Shown here piece after piece: positions 1-6,070 of a stretch of 8,251 nt of DNA (the first letter of the stretch is position 1; each line of letters starts with the position of its first letter). Origin of the DNA: Roseomonas xinghualingensis (GTDB taxonomy: Bacteria > Pseudomonadota > Alphaproteobacteria > Acetobacterales > Acetobacteraceae); contig NZ_JAOXLP010000070.1 in assembly GCF_025791835.1 (NCBI RefSeq), forward strand, positions 1-8,251, given 5' to 3'. The position numbers and the translations under genes were made by a program. Below the pieces are notes generated by a model. That model saw only the letters and a list, made by a program, of their open reading frames with translations, made no database searches and had not been told where the DNA came from.

Positions 1-69
1 GAAGCCGCGCCGCCGCTCATCGTAGGAAGCGTCGCACACGTCAGGCGGCAGCTTCGCTTTCTCGCTCAT
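1..69 (-). CDS. Start of an unknown phage protein, cut by the window edge
   Basis: Only the first 23 codons are present, beginning MSEKAKLPPDV and running off the left edge of the window. The ATG overlaps the stop of the upstream gene as ATGA, the same joint used along this leftward operon, so it is very likely the next gene of that operon. A G-rich stretch (AGGGGGATGGG) precedes the ATG and may serve as ribosome binding site. The visible residues are hydrophilic, with an acidic-basic stretch (DERRRG), and show no recognisable motif. I cannot assign a function. Confidence 0.6.
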   Translation of the reverse strand, partial: MSEKAKLPPDVCDASYDERRRGF

Positions 70-293
70 CCCATCCCCCTGACCCGCTGGTTGATCTCGG
101 CGAGCACGGCGATGCGGTGCTTGGCGAGGGCGGCGCAGATGAACGCCACCTGATCCAAATCGTGGTCCGTCACCCCGCGCCCAGAGCACGTGGGCAACAG
201 CGACTTCACGGCCGCCTCGATCTCATCGAGTTCCGTCTGCACTCCATCGAGGGCTTCGTGCAGATCGTCTTCGGAATGCCGCGCGTAGCTCAT
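66..293 (-). CDS. Small acidic hypothetical phage protein (75 aa)
   Basis: A 75-residue protein starting MSYARHSEDDLHEALDGV. I chose this ATG over one 11 codons upstream because a strong Shine-Dalgarno (AAGGAGG) lies 7 bases before it and because it forms an ATGA overlap with the stop of the preceding gene. The first 35 residues are rich in Glu and Asp and look helical (DGVQTELDEIEAAVKSLL). The second half contains a likely helix, QVAFICAALAKHRIAVLAEI. There is no signal peptide, metal site or recognised domain. It overlaps the next gene downstream by ATGA. Function unknown; it is an accessory early protein by position. Confidence 0.7.
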   Translation of the reverse strand: MSYARHSEDDLHEALDGVQTELDEIEAAVKSLLPTCSGRGVTDHDLDQVAFICAALAKHRIAVLAEINQRVRGMG

Positions 294-499
294 GGCTGGG
301 CCTCCTTCTCCGGCTCGGGCTTCCAATCGCCGTCTGCATCGAGATGATCAGGGGGCCAGCCGCGTGCCGTGACCATAACCACTCGGTAGAACCGGCTGAT
401 CACGAGGAGGATGACGCGCAACACGCAGCCTGCCAGCATGACGAGGCAGAACTGAATGAAGCCGTGCAACGCGCCGATAGCTGCGAAGAACTCCACCAT
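290..499 (-). CDS. Small membrane protein (69 aa)
   Basis: Starts MVEFFAAIGALHGFIQF, and its ATG shares one base with the stop of the large upstream gene (TGATG). Residues about 3 to 45 are very hydrophobic (FCLVMLAGCVLRVILLVI) and can form one long or two short membrane helices. They are followed by a basic stretch and a soluble acidic tail rich in Asp, Glu, Lys and Pro (DADGDWKPEPEKEAQP). The positive-inside rule would place the basic segment and tail in the cytoplasm. A longer reading from a start 26 codons upstream is possible, but it would overlap the preceding gene by 79 bases with an Arg-rich, out-of-frame-looking N terminus. Function unknown; small phage membrane proteins in early operons often act in superinfection exclusion or host takeover, but nothing here proves that. 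Confidence 0.65.
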   Translation of the reverse strand: MVEFFAAIGALHGFIQFCLVMLAGCVLRVILLVISRFYRVVMVTARGWPPDHLDADGDWKPEPEKEAQP

Positions 500-1758
500 C
501 ACCGCCGCTTCTCCGAGATGGGCGCGAGGGCGGCGCGGGCAATGGCAAACATCGTGTCGGCGTCGTGCGCGGGGCATGGTTCAGGCTGCCCGTCATGGCG
601 GCCCGCATCGTGCTCCTCAGCGATGGTTTCTAGTGCTGCCCGCAGCCTTTCCACCTCCCCATCCCGCCCATCCGGCGCGGGCGCTGGGAGGGCGACTTTC
701 TCCCCGTCTCGCAAACCGTCCTCGTAGCCTTGCGCGCGGGCTTTCCGAACCGCTTCCGTTTCGGTGAAACCGTCCACCCATTCTTCAAAGATCAAGGCAA
801 GGTCGCAGTCCTCGTCGTCTGTCTCCACACCCCACTTGCGGAGCTTTGCCATGATCCGTTCGGCCCACTCCGGCCAAATAGGGTCCTCCACCGCCTCCCC
901 GCCGCTGGGGGCGGTCGCGGGGGCAGTTTCGAAGGGGCCAATCTTCGCGCCCAGCGACCACAGGAAAGTGCAGAAGTTCGCCACATCGATGGGGTCGCCC
1001 TTCTCGACATGCTCCAGCAGCATCCGCGAGAGGCTCTCAGGCGAGCATTCCTGCCAGCGCCCACGACCCTTTACCTCGCGGGCGTAGCGCAACTTGTCCT
1101 TCATCGCCTGGGCAAAGGCGTCCACCGCGTCGTCGTCCAGATGGCGGGCGGTCGCGGGTGCGGTGGGCGTGGGGAGAGAGCGGATGGCAGCGGCATGGTT
1201 CATGGCTGTGCACCACTCCTGCGCGCTAGCTGCGTCGCCCGAGTTGCGGCAGTCGCACCGCTGTATCCACAGACCGTTTAGCGTCTCGATGCAGTCACAC
1301 GGCTTCTCGCCCGGCTGCACAATCTTCGCGCACGCCTCGCGCATCGCCTCTGCCGCCTCGCTCGCGCCAGCCGGGGCGGGTGAGGGCGGGGCTGCGGCGA
1401 GGGCCTCCTTGACCATGGCGCACCAGACCTCGCGCGTCGCTGCCTCGTGCGTATGGACTCCAGGGATGCAGGACATGAAATAGCCAGATCGGGTGTTCAC
1501 GCCCTTGCGGATCATAGCCTGCGTCGGCTCCACAGGCACCGCCACGGTCGCGCCCGGCGGGTGGGTGGCGGGCGGGTACAGGGGGGAGACGTAGGTGTAG
1601 CCGTACTCTGCGGCTTCTTCGGGCGTCGCGCAGAGCGTCTGCGCATCCCAATAGGCGCCATCCCACGTCACGACCATTGGTACCTTGTGCGGGCCGGCCT
1701 TGATCACATGCGCCGGAGCCCCCTCGTGCTCGGCGGGGGGCTTCAATCCTTCAGACAT
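499..1758 (-). CDS. Large mosaic accessory protein, Ea22-like in style (419 aa)
   Basis: Several segments are separated by Ala/Pro-rich linkers at about residues 120-133, 196-205, 277-287 and 356-364, which gives it the look of an assembled mosaic. Segment one (1-62) starts MSEGLKPPAEHEGAP and has a Trp/Tyr-rich patch (VVTWDGAYWDAQ). Segment two (75-120) resembles the 'PTQAMI...VWCAMVKEAL' modules of phage hypotheticals. Segment three (138-195) carries two CDC motifs (154-156, 168-170). Segment four (206-272) includes GRGRWQECSPESLSRMLLEH and DVANFCTFLW, a block I recognise from Ea22-like accessory proteins. The C-terminal part has a helical repeat (RLRAALETIAEEHDAG). A good Shine-Dalgarno (CGGAGG, 7-base spacer) supports the ATG, and the start overlaps the PP-loop gene by 8 bases. 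No catalytic motif is visible, and the function is unknown. Confidence 0.75.
   Translation of the reverse strand: MSEGLKPPAEHEGAPAHVIKAGPHKVPMVVTWDGAYWDAQTLCATPEEAAEYGYTYVSPLYPPATHPPGATVAVPVEPTQAMIRKGVNTRSGYFMSCIPGVHTHEAATREVWCAMVKEALAAAPPSPAPAGASEAAEAMREACAKIVQPGEKPCDCIETLNGLWIQRCDCRNSGDAASAQEWCTAMNHAAAIRSLPTPTAPATARHLDDDAVDAFAQAMKDKLRYAREVKGRGRWQECSPESLSRMLLEHVEKGDPIDVANFCTFLWSLGAKIGPFETAPATAPSGGEAVEDPIWPEWAERIMAKLRKWGVETDDEDCDLALIFEEWVDGFTETEAVRKARAQGYEDGLRDGEKVALPAPAPDGRDGEVERLRAALETIAEEHDAGRHDGQPEPCPAHDADTMFAIARAALAPISEKRR
1715..1741. repeat. 27-bp repeat, copy 1
   Basis: This matches 2856-2882 at 26 of 27 positions; the core CCCTCGTGCTCGGCGGGGGG is identical. It encodes PPAEHEGAP near the N terminus of the 419-aa mosaic protein, in the same reading frame and at the same distance from the start as the second copy. 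Confidence 0.85.
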
Positions 1759-2512
1759 GGGCAGCCTCCGCGATCTTCTGTTCAGCGATTGCGCACAGCA
1801 GCGAGCAGTCCATGTCAGGCTCCTGCTCCCCAGCGCCGACCTCCGGTGAAAGCTCGTCCAGGAAAATCCGGTCCTTGTGCAGCTCCACCAGCCGACACCC
1901 GATTTCGCGCGACAGCTTTGCGCGCCGCCCGAACACCTCGGGGAAGTGCCTGCGAATGCGGTTCCAATACGCCGGGCTGGTCGCCTTCACGCAGCCCAGG
2001 CAGTTCGCGTTGCGGAAGCCAAGCCGGTAGATGGCTGGGATTTCAATGTCCGCCCGGTCGATCATCGCGAGGCAATCCGCCTTGGTCAGCCCCTCATCAA
2101 TGAGCGGCGTGACGAGCGGAACCTCAGGGTTGCCCGCGCGAAACCGACTTGCCCGGCCGGCCTCCTCGGCCGTGTAGCCGAAGACCTGCAAGTCGGGCTG
2201 GAACTCGCGCTCGAACGCCCAGCGCACCGCCTTCTTCATCTCGATGGTGCAAGGCGCCCCGCCTGGTCCGGCCATGTAGCGGCGCTTTGCCCACACCTCC
2301 TCGCAGCTCGCGTAGTCGCTGCTCTGGAGGTTCAGGATCGGCCTGCCGAACCACCGCTCGCAGTCCGTGGCAAACCGGTCGTTGTCCTCGTGCTCCTCTG
2401 GGACGATGCAGCGGGCAATGACGACTTCGTGGGTGTGGTAGCGCGCCAAGGCCAGTTTGGTGGCGACAGCCGACGCAGCGCCGGCGCTGAACCAGCAGAC
2501 GATGCGGGTCAT
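1751..2512 (-). CDS. PP-loop ATPase / PAPS reductase-like enzyme
   Basis: A 253-aa member of the adenine-nucleotide alpha-hydrolase (PP-loop) superfamily, the fold of PAPS reductase, DndC and tRNA thiolation enzymes. The N terminus MTRIVCWFSAGAASAVATKL is a beta strand followed by the nucleotide loop, here S9-A-G-A-A-S14 instead of the common SGGxxS. Cysteines lie at 88 (APCTIEMKK), 171 and 174 (NCLGC) and 236 and 240 (CSLLC), and could bind an iron-sulfur cluster or zinc. The block NCLGCVKATSPAYWNRIRRH followed by FPEVF is typical of the phage and mobile-element branch. The substrate cannot be read from sequence: sulfur transfer to a nucleotide or nucleic acid, or modification of phage or host DNA/RNA, are both possible. 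Shine-Dalgarno GAGGAGA precedes the ATG. It overlaps its upstream neighbour by ATGA and its downstream neighbour by 8 bases. Confidence 0.85.
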   Translation of the reverse strand: MTRIVCWFSAGAASAVATKLALARYHTHEVVIARCIVPEEHEDNDRFATDCERWFGRPILNLQSSDYASCEEVWAKRRYMAGPGGAPCTIEMKKAVRWAFEREFQPDLQVFGYTAEEAGRASRFRAGNPEVPLVTPLIDEGLTKADCLAMIDRADIEIPAIYRLGFRNANCLGCVKATSPAYWNRIRRHFPEVFGRRAKLSREIGCRLVELHKDRIFLDELSPEVGAGEQEPDMDCSLLCAIAEQKIAEAAHV

Positions 2513-2899
2513 GCTGCGATCTCCTCGGGCTCGTCCATCACCAGCGCCAGGCGCCGCAGCACATCGTCGTGCTCGCGGATGATCTCAGCCTCGTGGCTGT
2601 CCATGGTCTCGGGCTGCCCATCCACCGTGAAGCAGTCGAAGTCCTCGTCGCGGCGGTCCTGCACGTGGTCACGTGCCGAGGACAGCGCGTCGGAGACGGA
2701 GCTGATGGCGTCTAGGGCCTTCTCGATGGCCTCGCGCGCCGGGATGCACGACCCACCAGCGGTCGGAATAGACCACGCAGTAGCCATGCTTCGGCCCTGA
2801 CAGGGCTTGGCCCATCGGCAGGAACCGCCAGCGGTCAGCGAAGCGGTCTTGCAACGGAGCGCCCTCGTGCTCGGCGGGGGGCGTTAGGGGGGTGGTCAT
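2509..2899 (-). pseudogene. Probable single gene split by a one-base frameshift
   Basis: Two minus-strand frames together look like one protein of about 130 aa. The first frame starts at 2899 with a Shine-Dalgarno (CGGAGC) and an ATGA overlap with the HTH gene. It reads MTTPLTPPAEHEGAPLQDRF and continues in a natural way to CVVYSDRWWVVHP (about residue 53). From there its codons lose G/C in the third position and the product becomes Arg-rich. The next frame, shifted by +1, becomes G/C3-rich at the same place (AREAIEKALDAISSVSDAL) and runs to an acidic end that overlaps the PP-loop gene by ATGA. One extra base in the three-base run at 2741-2743 would explain the split: without it the join reads His-Pro-Ala-Arg-Glu. 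The alternative is a separate gene from an ATG at 2787, which has a modest AGGG site, but its first 15 codons are A/T-ending and unlike the rest. Function unknown. Confidence 0.6.
2856..2882. repeat. 27-bp repeat, copy 2
   Basis: This is the second copy of the repeat at 1715-1741, with one mismatch. It encodes the same PPAEHEGAP segment at residues 7-15 of the frameshifted gene. The residues before and after the segment differ between the two proteins. Confidence 0.85.
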
Positions 2900-3213
2900 G
2901 AAGCGCTCCGATCAGGAACCAGCGCGAGCCGGTATCCGAGGACGCGGGCAGCCGCGTCGAAGGTGACGATGGTTGGGTTCTTCCGGCGCCACTCCTTGAT
3001 GGTGACGACAGACAAGCCAGCAGGAGCCGCTACCTCGTCCAACAGCGCCTCTTCGTCGTTGATGATCTCGAAGAGGCGGCGCACTAGAGGGTGCGCGTGG
3101 GCCGGAACTGCGAGCCGGCCACGCCAGCAGCCACCACGAACACGCCCCAGGCTGTCCGTCATGGACTTGCGGACAGGCGCGCGCTCCGGAGCCTTCCAGT
3201 TGGCAGCCTTCAC
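2896..3213 (-). CDS. Helix-turn-helix protein, Cro/C1 type (105 aa)
   Basis: I place the start at a GTG forming a GTGA overlap with the preceding stop, with a strong Shine-Dalgarno (GGAGG, 7-base spacer). The product starts MKAANWKAPERAPVRKSM. The basic first 40 residues look disordered. Residues about 42-100 hold an HTH domain: HPLVRRLFEIINDEEALLDE leads into a turn and the recognition-helix stretch GLSVVTIKEWRRKNPTIVTF, followed by the family-typical end AARVLGYRLALVP. Related domains sit in phage and plasmid XRE-type regulators. It probably binds DNA, perhaps to tune late steps of the leftward operon. Its target is not visible, and the four 17-bp operators more likely belong to the repressor and Cro-like pair. 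It overlaps the next gene by ATGA. Confidence 0.75.
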   Translation of the reverse strand: MKAANWKAPERAPVRKSMTDSLGRVRGGCWRGRLAVPAHAHPLVRRLFEIINDEEALLDEVAAPAGLSVVTIKEWRRKNPTIVTFDAAARVLGYRLALVPDRSAS

Positions 3214-3428
3214 GACCGTTCCTCCCCCGTCGCACGCGCGAGGGCGCGTTCCGGATACTTCTCGCCGCAGAAGGGACAGAAGGTTGGCAGCATGGCCTTT
3301 GCGCGGCCGCGGACGCGGTTTTCCTTCTTCTGCGTCTCGACCACGATGGTGCCGCGGAAGATCTCGATCACCAGTTCCGTGTTGTAGGGGGCAAGGAAGG
3401 CGTTCACCTCCTCGATGCACTTACACAT
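3210..3428 (-). CDS. Small CxC/CPFC zinc-binding phage protein (72 aa)
   Basis: The protein starts MCKCIEEVNAFLAPYN and has four cysteines in two pairs: C2 and C4 at the N terminus, and C51 and C54 in FCPFCGEKY. Together they can form one zinc site, with the strand-rich middle (ELVIEIFRGTIVVETQ) between them. This pattern, a CxC-IEEVN start and a CPFCG end, is a recurrent family of hypothetical proteins in phage early operons; its function is not known to me. The start is fixed by the 8-base overlap with the upstream gene and by the position of the first cysteine pair. Its stop overlaps the GTG of the HTH gene (GTGA). Confidence 0.75.
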   Translation of the reverse strand: MCKCIEEVNAFLAPYNTELVIEIFRGTIVVETQKKENRVRGRAKAMLPTFCPFCGEKYPERALARATGEERS

Positions 3429-3669
3429 TCCCCACCCCCTGCACCTGCTCAAGCACCGCTTCGGCCATCTCGACATCGAGCCGCGACTGGCGGGCGGCAC
3501 CCGGACGGCCGTGGTAGGCGTGCATCGCCTCCTCCAGTCGGAACCCGGCGGCGCGCGCGGCGGCCTCCTGCCTCAGCCACCGCCACTGCTCCGCCGTCAG
3601 GTGCAGCGTCCCGCTGATCAGGACAGGCGCCCGGACGCGCGCCACGCGCGCATGCATCATCTCGCTCAT
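3421..3669 (-). CDS. Hypothetical protein (82 aa)
   Basis: The start is MSEMMHARVARVRAPVLISG, with the ATG overlapping the preceding stop as ATGA and a G-rich stretch (TGGGGGCG) upstream. The protein is basic in its first 30 residues and then helical (LTAEQWRWLRQEAAARAAGF). It ends in an acidic helix (LDVEMAEAVLEQVQ). No cysteines, metal sites or membrane segments are visible. It ends with TAA, 8 bases inside the zinc-finger gene. Function unknown. An Arg-rich N-terminal extension of the frame exists but runs antiparallel to nothing useful and would overlap two neighbouring genes, so I used the coupled ATG. Confidence 0.65.
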   Translation of the reverse strand: MSEMMHARVARVRAPVLISGTLHLTAEQWRWLRQEAAARAAGFRLEEAMHAYHGRPGAARQSRLDVEMAEAVLEQVQGVGNV

Positions 3670-3878
3670 ATCCGCGCCCCCAGGCACTTCGCCTCGACGG
3701 CGGCGCGGGCGAGGGTCGCAACACGCTGCAGGTCCAGCGCGAGCATCACGTCGCCCTCGGTCAGCGCCCGCATGACGTGCCGCTCGATGCCTGCGATGCA
3801 ACGCGACGCCGTGAAGAGGTCGGCCCACTCGGCTTCGGTGAAGGAGAGGATGGGGGTGGGGGTCTGCATCGGGGTCAC
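3666..3878 (-). CDS. Hypothetical helical protein (70 aa)
   Basis: I take the GTG at 3878 as start: it overlaps the RecT stop as GTGA and has GGAG 8 bases upstream, whereas the ATG three codons later has no visible Shine-Dalgarno. The product reads MTPMQTPTPILSFTEAEWAD and then a long helical region (LFTASRCIAGIERHVMRAL and DLQRVATLARAAVEAK). It sits directly downstream of RecT and is translationally coupled to it, which hints at a role near recombination or single-stranded DNA, but there is no motif to support this. It overlaps the next gene by ATGA. Confidence 0.65.
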   Translation of the reverse strand: MTPMQTPTPILSFTEAEWADLFTASRCIAGIERHVMRALTEGDVMLALDLQRVATLARAAVEAKCLGARI

Positions 3879-4792
3879 TGCGCGGACTCCAGCGGGCGGT
3901 CGCCGGGGAAGGTGTCGTCAATGACGGGCTGGGGCGCGTCGTCGTCATCGTCCTGGATGACTGTGAACTCGGCGCCGTCGAGCACCTGGCCCATTGCCTG
4001 GCTCTTCGTCTCGGCATGCTCGTCTGCGGCGACAGCGCGGGCCATCTCGATGCTCATCGGCAGGTACTTGGTCAGCCGACGGATCACCGTCTTGAGGCCC
4101 ATAGCCTCGAAATTGTCGATCCAGGGGTGCTTGGGCTGGCGGCCGTTGCTGGCCGCGCGCATGGCCGACTGGTAGCCCTGGCTGCTGTCGCGGATCGCCT
4201 CGATTTCCTTGAGGCTCATGTACTCGAACTGGACGCCGCCATCCTTCAGCTTGGCGACGGCGTAGAAGCCGACCACCGGGCCGCGGTCACCGTCGCGCGG
4301 CGTATGCTTGATGCGGTCCTCGGTGCCCCACTCCATCTCCCATTCGTCGTGGAGGCAGCGGGTGCGGGCCGAGATGGACACGATCTGCCCGGAGCGGCGC
4401 GCCAAGTCTATCAGGCCCTTGTAGCCGATGATGACCTGGACCTCGGGCTTATCGACCCACTTGCTGCCGTCCTTCACCCGCTTGTTGAAGGGGATCAGAT
4501 AGACGTGCCCCTGCGGCGTGTTCGGCTCCAGGCCAAGCTGGGCGCAGAACACTACGGCGCCGAAGAGGCTCTGTACCGTCGCGTCCATCAGCTTCGGCGT
4601 GGTCCGCAGCGCGCCCAGCGCGATCTTCATCAGGCGGTCGGGCGTCATATGCTGGGGCAGGACCGCCTTCAGCGTGTCCTTGTTCGCCTCGAAGAAGGCC
4701 GCAACGGTCGTGCCGCCGGCTTCCTTGGCCACCATTTTGCCCGTGGCGCGCATGTCCGCGAGCGAGCGGACGGGGGAGGTTGTGACGCTCAT
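3875..4792 (-). CDS. recT: RecT-family single-strand annealing protein
   Basis: A 305-aa protein of the RecT/Redbeta group, which binds single-stranded DNA left by the partner exonuclease and anneals complementary strands. The start MSVTTSPVRSLADMRATGKM is chosen because GGAG lies 7 bases before the ATG; the in-frame extension upstream is Arg/Pro-rich and overlaps the exonuclease gene. Family features in order are TLKAVLPQHMTPDRLMKIAL (about 50-70), the LGLEPNTPQGHVYLIPF block (about 107-123), PEVQVIIGYKGLIDLARRSG (about 136-155), the GPVVGFYAVAKLKDGG core (about 186-201) and KHPWIDNFEAMGLKTVIRRL (about 235-254). The length is close to the usual 270-330 residues. The C terminus is very acidic (a run of five Asp), a region that in many annealing and ssDNA-binding proteins contacts partners. 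It lies 11 bases after the exonuclease gene, as in recET pairs. Confidence 0.93.
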   Translation of the reverse strand: MSVTTSPVRSLADMRATGKMVAKEAGGTTVAAFFEANKDTLKAVLPQHMTPDRLMKIALGALRTTPKLMDATVQSLFGAVVFCAQLGLEPNTPQGHVYLIPFNKRVKDGSKWVDKPEVQVIIGYKGLIDLARRSGQIVSISARTRCLHDEWEMEWGTEDRIKHTPRDGDRGPVVGFYAVAKLKDGGVQFEYMSLKEIEAIRDSSQGYQSAMRAASNGRQPKHPWIDNFEAMGLKTVIRRLTKYLPMSIEMARAVAADEHAETKSQAMGQVLDGAEFTVIQDDDDDAPQPVIDDTFPGDRPLESAQ

Positions 4793-4803
4793 CGGAATCT
4801 CCG

Positions 4804-5583
4804 TCAGTCCGCCCAGACGGGCAGCGTGAGGCGTTGCAGGTTCTCGGGGAGGCCGGGCCAGATGCCCGACCGCTTGCACTCGGCGTAGGCGCTCAGTGTC
4901 TCGCGGACGCGGCGCCGGCCCTTGTCCACATCGGCCGCGTCAAGCTCGTAGGCGGCGACGAGGTAAGGGGCCTCCTTCTCCACCACGATGAAGATGAAGG
5001 CGTCGGGCACCCACCCTTCGACGTGCTGGATGCCGTCCCGGTACATCGGCTCTTGCCAGTGATACCGGTACTTGGCGGCAGCTCGGCCGAACTCGTCGTA
5101 GCTGGCGTCGGCTGCGGACTTCACGTCCACCAGCGCCTTCAGGTCACGGCGAATGCCATCAGGCCTCGCGCGGCACCGCAGGCCGGTCTCGGGGTCGTCC
5201 CAGAACAGGCTGCCTTCCACGATCAGGCCAGGCGACAGCAGCTCGCGGGCGATCGCATGGCGCTGCACGGCGTCCCGCAGGCGCAGGGCGTCATCCATGT
5301 CAGCCTGCTTCACCAGCTCGCGGTCGCCAGCCTCCAGGCAAGCAGCCTCCCAGGCCTTCGTCCCGCGGCGCTCAACCGTCGTGACGGCGTAGCGATCCTC
5401 CAGGCGGTGAGGCTCCAGCACGGCGCAATGGACGAGGGAGCCAAAGGCGAGAGAGGGCGTGCTGGGGCGGCTCACCAGCGCCTTGCAAGGCGCCTGGGCG
5501 AACCGCTTCAGCGTCGAGACCGAGACGGCATCGGCCGCCTGGTACTCATCGAAGGGCAGATCGAGGTAGAGGCCGGGCTGCAT
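4804..5583 (-). CDS. recE: RecE-like PD-(D/E)XK exonuclease
   Basis: A 259-aa protein matching the C-terminal nuclease part of exonuclease VIII (RecE), which degrades the 5' strand of duplex DNA ends and passes 3' single strands to RecT. It starts MQPGLYLDLPFDEYQAADAV, the usual opening of this domain, followed by SVSTLKRFAQAP. Active-site features are FGSLVH with His52, EGSLFWDD with Glu123, RPD with Asp142, DVK with Asp153 and Lys155, and a YHWQ block with Gln177. The long N-terminal region of E. coli RecE is absent, as in many phage forms. The ATG is preceded by GGGGGCGTGAGG; an upstream GTG would add two residues. The gene begins 2 bases after a 30-aa hydrophobic peptide and is followed 11 bases later by recT. 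Confidence 0.9.
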   Translation of the reverse strand: MQPGLYLDLPFDEYQAADAVSVSTLKRFAQAPCKALVSRPSTPSLAFGSLVHCAVLEPHRLEDRYAVTTVERRGTKAWEAACLEAGDRELVKQADMDDALRLRDAVQRHAIARELLSPGLIVEGSLFWDDPETGLRCRARPDGIRRDLKALVDVKSAADASYDEFGRAAAKYRYHWQEPMYRDGIQHVEGWVPDAFIFIVVEKEAPYLVAAYELDAADVDKGRRRVRETLSAYAECKRSGIWPGLPENLQRLTLPVWAD

Positions 5584-5585
5584 CC

Positions 5586-5678
5586 TCACGCCCCCATCGC
5601 CACGGCGAGGGCGAGCAGCACGCCGAGGCCAAAGAGGAAGGCGAAGAGGCCGGTGGCGAAGTTGAGGGCGGGGCGCAT
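5586..5678 (-). CDS. 30-aa hydrophobic peptide
   Basis: A very short frame of 30 codons plus TGA that fills the gap between the 113-aa gene and recE. It starts with MRPALNFATG and continues as one hydrophobic helix, LFAFLFGLGVLLALAVA, ending in MGA. Its ATG shares a base with the upstream stop (TGATG), the coupling style used throughout the operon, and its stop is 2 bases before the recE start. The third codon positions are almost all G or C (CGC, CCC, GCC, CTC, AAC, TTC), as in the neighbouring genes. It is probably a single-pass inner-membrane peptide. Known functions of such peptides in phages include lysis control, exclusion and inhibition of host proteins, but none can be assigned here. 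Confidence 0.6.
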   Translation of the reverse strand: MRPALNFATGLFAFLFGLGVLLALAVAMGA

Positions 5679-6019
5679 CAGGCGGCGTCCGCCAGCATCT
5701 CGGCGGGGACGTATTCGCCAATCTGCGCGACCGTCATTCCGTCACCGTTGTAGGTGCATGTGCGGCAGAAGAAGATGATGTCGCGCACGTTCGCGACGCC
5801 GTGCTGCTGGGCCTCCGTGACGATCTGTCCGAAGTTCGCACGATTAAGGACGCCAGGGATCACCGCGATTGCATGGGTTCGATCCTTGCCGCGCCGGCGC
5901 GACTGCATCAGCCCGACGATCGAAGTGCCGTCCACGCGCTCGATCTTGTGGAGGACCTGGGCGTAGGCGCCCTGCAGGATCCGCTCCACGAGTTCGGGCG
6001 CCGCCTTCGCCTCCACCAT
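5678..6019 (-). CDS. First gene of the leftward operon, unknown protein (113 aa)
   Basis: It starts MVEAKAAPELVERILQGAY after an excellent Shine-Dalgarno (AGGAGGG, 7-base spacer). It is the promoter-proximal gene, directly downstream of the operator pair. The protein looks globular: a helical first 30 residues, a basic loop (SRRRGKDRTHA), then alternating strands and helices (AIAVIPGVLNRANFGQIVTE, NVRDIIFFCRTCTY). The two Cys in CRTC could be a disulfide or half of a metal site, but no partner pair is visible. I do not recognise the family. By position it resembles the first gene of lambda-type leftward operons, which often encodes an antiterminator or a host-takeover protein; nothing in the sequence supports a specific choice. 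It overlaps the 30-aa gene by TGATG. Confidence 0.75.
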   Translation of the reverse strand: MVEAKAAPELVERILQGAYAQVLHKIERVDGTSIVGLMQSRRRGKDRTHAIAVIPGVLNRANFGQIVTEAQQHGVANVRDIIFFCRTCTYNGDGMTVAQIGEYVPAEMLADAA

Positions 6020-6037
6020 CCTCTGTCCCTCCTGCGT

Positions 6038-6054
6038 CGAGGGCCGCGCCCTCG
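6038..6054 (-). promoter_or_regulatory. Perfect hairpin in the leftward operon leader
   Basis: CGAGGGC and GCCCTCG form a perfect 7-bp stem with a 3-base loop, 4 bases upstream of the AGGAGGG Shine-Dalgarno of the first gene. It would be present in the 5' leader of the transcript. There is no T-run, so it is not a standard terminator. It could protect the mRNA end, act as an antitermination or protein-binding element, or affect initiation. Confidence 0.5.
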
Positions 6055-6070
6055 GGGTGTGGAGGGGAGT

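Noticed and set aside
1877..2800. Long open plus-strand frame opposite the PP-loop gene
   Set aside because: It is antisense to a well-supported enzyme gene and crosses three gene boundaries of the leftward operon.
4016..4888. Long open plus-strand frame opposite recT
   Set aside because: It is a high-GC shadow: the minus strand encodes a clear RecT, and the plus product has no recognisable domain.
4834..5778. Long open plus-strand frame opposite recE
   Set aside because: The minus strand carries all expected exonuclease motifs; the plus product is low in complexity and has no coupled neighbour.
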